Shown here: one piece after another, positions 60,301 to 64,000 of the stretch
Position numbering within the stretch: the stretch's first letter is position 1
Layout: every line of letters begins with the position of its first letter
Assembly (NCBI GenBank): GCA_022497155.1
Contig: MU385724.1
Location: 496,001-560,000 of the forward strand
Direction of reading: 5' to 3'
DNA length: 64,000 nucleotides
Source of the DNA: Whalleya microplaca
Lineage: Eukaryota; Ascomycota; Sordariomycetes; Xylariales; Xylariaceae
Made by a program: the position numbers and the translations under genes
Notes under the pieces: model-generated
What the model saw: only the letters and a program-made list of their open reading frames with translations
What the model was told of the DNA's origin: nothing
The model's database searches: none

Positions 60301-62621
60301 GAAAGCCTGACAACAGTTTCGCCCCTGAAATATGCAACACGCCACGCGGACTCTTTTGTGAGAGCTCCTGCGCAGTACGCGGCAGCGATTTCCCCAGATG
60401 AATGGCCCACCACCGCTTGTGGCGTGACGCCCCAGGATGCTAGCAGATCGACGAGAGCAACTTGGAGTGCGGTGCATAGAGGCTGGGCAAGTCTTGGGCT
60501 GTTGATGCCAGAGGATGATGGAGATGCGCACAGTTCCCCTTCGGTTCATTAGCACATTATAAGTGATAGTGGACACAGTTCAACACTCACCTAGCAGAGA
60601 CCAAGTAGAACCGAGCGAATGAAAATAGCTGTCTGCTTGTTCAAGGCTCTCCCTGAATATGTGGTACACGAGTAATTCCGTGCCCATCGATGCCCACTGT
60701 GCACCTTGGCCTGTGAATACAAACTGTATCGTGGGACTCCCAGAAGTCCGTACTGGTCTTTCGGTCATGCCTGAAAGGTTCCTTCGAAGATGTTCAATTG
60801 AATGGCTTAGAATAAAAGATTTCCAAGGATGCCGACTTCGCTTATTGCTTAGTGTAAATGCAAGGTCGGCTAGGTACTGGGTACTGGCGTCGGCAATTTG
60901 ATGAAGATGGCTTTCCAAAGCAGTGGCCTGTCGTTGGATACCATTCTCGTCTGCCGCGGAGACAACGAATAGGAAAGGAGATTCTTTCGATACACCACAC
61001 TTCCCTGGCAGTTGGAGTGGCTCGTTGGAAGAATACATATTATTGTTTCTCGAAACGGTGTTATGGAGTCCCTGTAAACCCGCAGCTTGCAAATAATGAA
61101 GAGCATCATCAACTACGACGTGGGCGTTCGTACCACCAAACCCGAAACTGTTTGCAGAAGCTCGTCGCAATCCATCCCCACGCCAATCTTCAGCAGTCAT
61201 TGGGAACTAAAGCAATAAGAGAATTGTCTGGAATGTTAGGGATGTTGCTCAGCTTACCTGCAAGTGCCACTGGTCGGCGTCTATTGCTGGATTTAGATGG
61301 TTTAACAGGGCGACGGGAGGAACTTTAGCTCTTTCAAGCATGAGGATTATTTTGATTAGCCCAGCTATCCCCGCCGTTCCCTCTAGATGGCCGATGTTGG
61401 CCTTGACCGAACCAACGAATAGGGGATTATCCAAGTTACGATGCTCTGAGAACGCCAAGCTGATCCCTTTGGCTTCGATTGGATCTCCCAGCGAAGTTCC
61501 AGTTCCGTGCGCTTCGAAATAACCCGTAGAATGGAAGTCAAACCCCACTTTTTCGTATGCCTTCCGGATGAGGGCAGCCTGGGCAGTTGAACTAGGCTGC
61601 GAGATCGATGGGGTACGTCCGTCTTGATTCACCGCCGTGCCGCGGATGACGGCACGAATGATATCCCCATTTTCAAGGGCCTTCGACAATCGCTTGAGTA
61701 CGATAACTCCAACACCCTCACCTCTACTATAGCCGTTTGCTCGTTCATCAAAACTATAGCACTGGCTATCTGGCGAAAGAAAATTCAGCCTTGAGAGTGG
61801 CACAGACATTGATCTTGGTTCAAGTTGTAATTGGACGCCACAGACAAGGCTCTGAGGAAGGGAGCGGGTTAGCTTTCAGTATAGCTCATGGGAAACATAG
61901 TTTATACCATTTCAGACTCCCCTTGGAGCAGACTTTGACAAGCTAAATGGAGGCCGGTAAGGCTGCTCGAACAAGCGGTATCAAGCGAGATGCTTGGACC
62001 CCGAAAGTCGTAGAACCAACTGAGACGATTGGACAGCATGGACGACGAAATTCCAGTTGCTTGGTATTTAGCATTTATCTCATCATCGTTGCCGTACAGT
62101 GACGAATATTCAGCAATAAGATTCCCAACAAATACGGACGTAGAACTCCCCCGTACAGCCTCCAGAGGCTGTCCAGCTATTTCTATTTAGCTGAAGGAAC
62201 TAGTGCTTTTTCAGATGATTGCCTTACCAGACTCTAGAGCATGGTAACTAGTCTCCAACAACAAGCGTAGTTGAGGGTCCATGGCTTTAGCTTCTGTGCT
62301 GCTAATGGCAAAGAACGGTGCATCGAATGCAGCGATGTCGCCCGTTAGATAATGACCACCGCGGCAAGCCACCTGCAATGTCATTAGTGGGGTAATGTCT
62401 GGGAACATGACTTCGCTAAGCCTCACAGTGTCTTGTCGAGCCTGATCCAGGTCGTGATGACCGTTAGCGTTGTAGCGAGTCTCTGGTACCTCCGTCATTG
62501 TCGAGATGCCCTCGCTTATGACTTTCCAGAAAGCATCATCGGACACAGTGTCCTGGGGGAAGCGGAAGGAGAAGCCAACAACAACTACAGGGTCCTCCCG
62601 GACATATTTGGGACCGGCCAT
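54306..62621 (-). CDS. Highly reducing type I polyketide synthase
   Basis: Eleven exons, complement(join(54306..55154,55213..55533,55591..57353,57405..57493,57548..57609,57673..59340,59397..60538,60591..61206,61258..61851,61908..62182,62228..62621)), 2590 aa. Domains in order: KS (DTACSSS Cys about 202, EAHGTGT His 338, NIGHLEG His 379), AT (GHSSGE Ser about 673), DH (IIDHKMDGMVLYPAAG His about 1006; HPSTLDSLLH), C-methyltransferase (EVGAGTGGTT about 1476), ER (IHAAAGAVGQAAVQIAQ about 2000), KR (GGLGGIG about 2224; SNYAAAS), ACP (GVDSL Ser about 2543). All catalytic motifs are present, so a reduced, possibly methylated chain is expected. There is no thioesterase or reductase, so release needs a partner. 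The KR intron (55155-55212) appears to use a GC donor (GAG|GCGAGT). Confidence 0.93.
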
Positions 62622-63813
62622 TTTGCCAGAGAAGAAGATTCAGGGGGTATCAACGTTATAGTACTTTCTCGGCAGCTGAATTGACACTAAGATGAAAGAA
62701 TTTCTACAATACTTGATATAAAAGCTCAAGTAGGACTTCAAAGAACTATTTAAGAAGTAATGGGGGAATAGACGAGATTTATATGAAGTAAACCGGTAAC
62801 AGGGGGACTGGTGTGCGATGGCTGAATGACGTGCCGACGGCATTTCAGTATTGCTTATAACTCGGCCTCTAGCATACTTAGCTACCTATGTAATGGTGGA
62901 TTAGACTGCCTATACAGTACGCCCACCTTCATATCTTTGTCTTGCCGTATTGATGTGAAAGCCAAGGATCTCTAGACATGCCATCAAACGAGGCTGCAGA
63001 ACGCAAAGTGCTCCCGCAAGCGTCTTGCACCAATATGTTGGCCGAACTACTAGTGTTTTGCTGTAACACGGGGATTTTTATCAGTTGGACTCCAATATCG
63101 CCACAAGTAGCACTACTTTTCGAGACTTTGAGTGTTCGTGGACATTTTCTTGACGTCTAAATGAGTACAACGCTCAACCAATTAGAATTAGACAAGCTAT
63201 CGGCTAGGTTACAATTTGGGGCTTGCTATGCGAGAGCCTGCAGCGGATGGTGCGAACCGAATACCAACAGCGAGGAATGGCTACTACCTCGGAATTTGCC
63301 TCTGCAGTAGGTTGGTGGCACGGCCCGAACCATCACGAAGGACTACCATTGGCGGGTATTTATCACACAGTCTTTCGTACTCGACTCTGTCTAGCCGTCA
63401 AGGAGGGAAATTTATAAATAGTTGGTATCTTTACAACCCTACTCCAACCCCTCAATGTTGCATTATTCATTCAGAGCAACGGCAGCGTGACATTGAGAGG
63501 TCTAACATTCTTTTAAGATCAACATCATTGAATTCCGGCATGCAGTTGGCGATCTTTGTATGTCCAACAAGATCCAACATGCAGGACTTGGTCGTCTACC
63601 TTCCAAGACTGTCAGCGATGGCGGCATGCAAACCCTCCAAGTTTCTCACCGCCGTCACATTGAGACAGAAAATCAAAACTTCGACTTGATATCGATCTAG
63701 AAAGAGTTCTCGGTAACTATATCTCACGTTGTGTCCTTTCTGACCAATTCCCCCTAGTGTATTCCAACAGCCTGCATTGATTCCGGGTGAAAGCCTAACA
63801 ACTTACCATCATT
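62622..63813. other. Divergent promoter region, PKS / PTH11-like gene
   Basis: About 1.2 kb between two divergent genes. Open frames inside are short and lack domains. It is the likely site of cluster control elements, but I see no clear palindromic binding site. Confidence 0.4.
63408..63421 (+). promoter_or_regulatory. Possible TATA box of the PTH11-like gene
   Basis: TTTATAAATA lies about 395 nt upstream of the ATG at 63814 and is followed by a C/T-rich stretch. The distance implies a long 5' leader or an unseen leader intron. Confidence 0.3.
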
Positions 63814-64000
63814 ATGCCGACACTCACAGCCAGTGCTATGAAGAACTTCGTTATTTGCGTTGTTCTGATGTGTTTGACGGCAGTTGCAACATTCGTACGA
63901 TTTATGATCAAAGTTGTTTATCGTCAAAAGCCTATGGGCGCAGACTGGATGTGTCTTTTAGCTGTCGCTTTCTTCTTCACCCATTGTATTATCATCATTA
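63814..64000 (+). CDS. PTH11-like rhodopsin-fold integral membrane protein (partial)
   Basis: The open frame runs off the window after 62 codons. The start MPTLTASAMKNFVICVVL leads into a hydrophobic helix, then TFVRFMIKVVYRQKPMGADWMCLLAVAFFFTHCIII. The RxxxKxxxRxKxxGxDDW-like arrangement (here RFMIKVVYRQKPMGADW) is the hallmark of the fungal rhodopsin domain of PTH11-related membrane proteins. Family members have seven helices and about 300-400 aa. It is divergent from the PKS, and such proteins often border secondary-metabolite clusters. Confidence 0.75.
   Translation, partial: MPTLTASAMKNFVICVVLMCLTAVATFVRFMIKVVYRQKPMGADWMCLLAVAFFFTHCIIII

Overview
The window is nuclear DNA of a filamentous ascomycete, probably a sordariomycete. 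Genes carry short introns of about 50-110 nt with GT-AG ends and CTAAC or CTGAC branch motifs. Gene content is typical of Pezizomycotina: NoxA-type NADPH oxidase, mannitol dehydrogenase, highly reducing PKS, 2EXR protein, a LysM/class V chitinase relative and a PTH11-like rhodopsin-fold protein. I cannot name the species. Spliced gene models were built by hand from reading frame, splice signals and family conservation; each sums to a whole number of codons.

From 1 to about 38.6 kb the window is mostly housekeeping, with long gene-poor gaps. In order: NADP-mannitol dehydrogenase (-), a Cys/Arg-rich unknown (+), NoxA (-), E2 UBC4/5 (-), mitochondrial glutaryl-CoA dehydrogenase (-), an 837-aa low-complexity unknown (+), a split tRNA-Cys (+), SYS1 (-), COA6 (+), a small secreted six-cysteine protein (+) and PI4P 5-kinase MSS4 (+). 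From 38.6 to 45.9 kb it is gene-poor and repeat-rich, with a poly-G tract and one 218-aa unknown.

From 46 kb on it is accessory in character. A 2EXR protein is followed by a divergent secreted pair at 47.1-51.4 kb. One member is a 268-aa secreted protein with a GC-AG intron. The other resembles a LysM chitin-binding class V chitinase, but the whole GH18 catalytic domain is missing and its hevein-like module has lost one specific disulfide pair. Next come an NmrA-like oxidoreductase, a 467-bp inverted-repeat transposon, an intact 11-exon highly reducing PKS (KS-AT-DH-MT-ER-KR-ACP) and the start of a PTH11-like membrane protein.

The most unusual signal is the tRNA-Cys(GCA) at 24775-24926. Besides an ordinary anticodon-loop intron it carries a 64-nt insertion in the 3' strand of the D-stem. 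The insertion begins GT, ends AG and has a CTAAC motif about 11 nt before the AG, like a fungal spliceosomal intron. Removing both insertions gives a perfect 72-nt tRNA-Cys.
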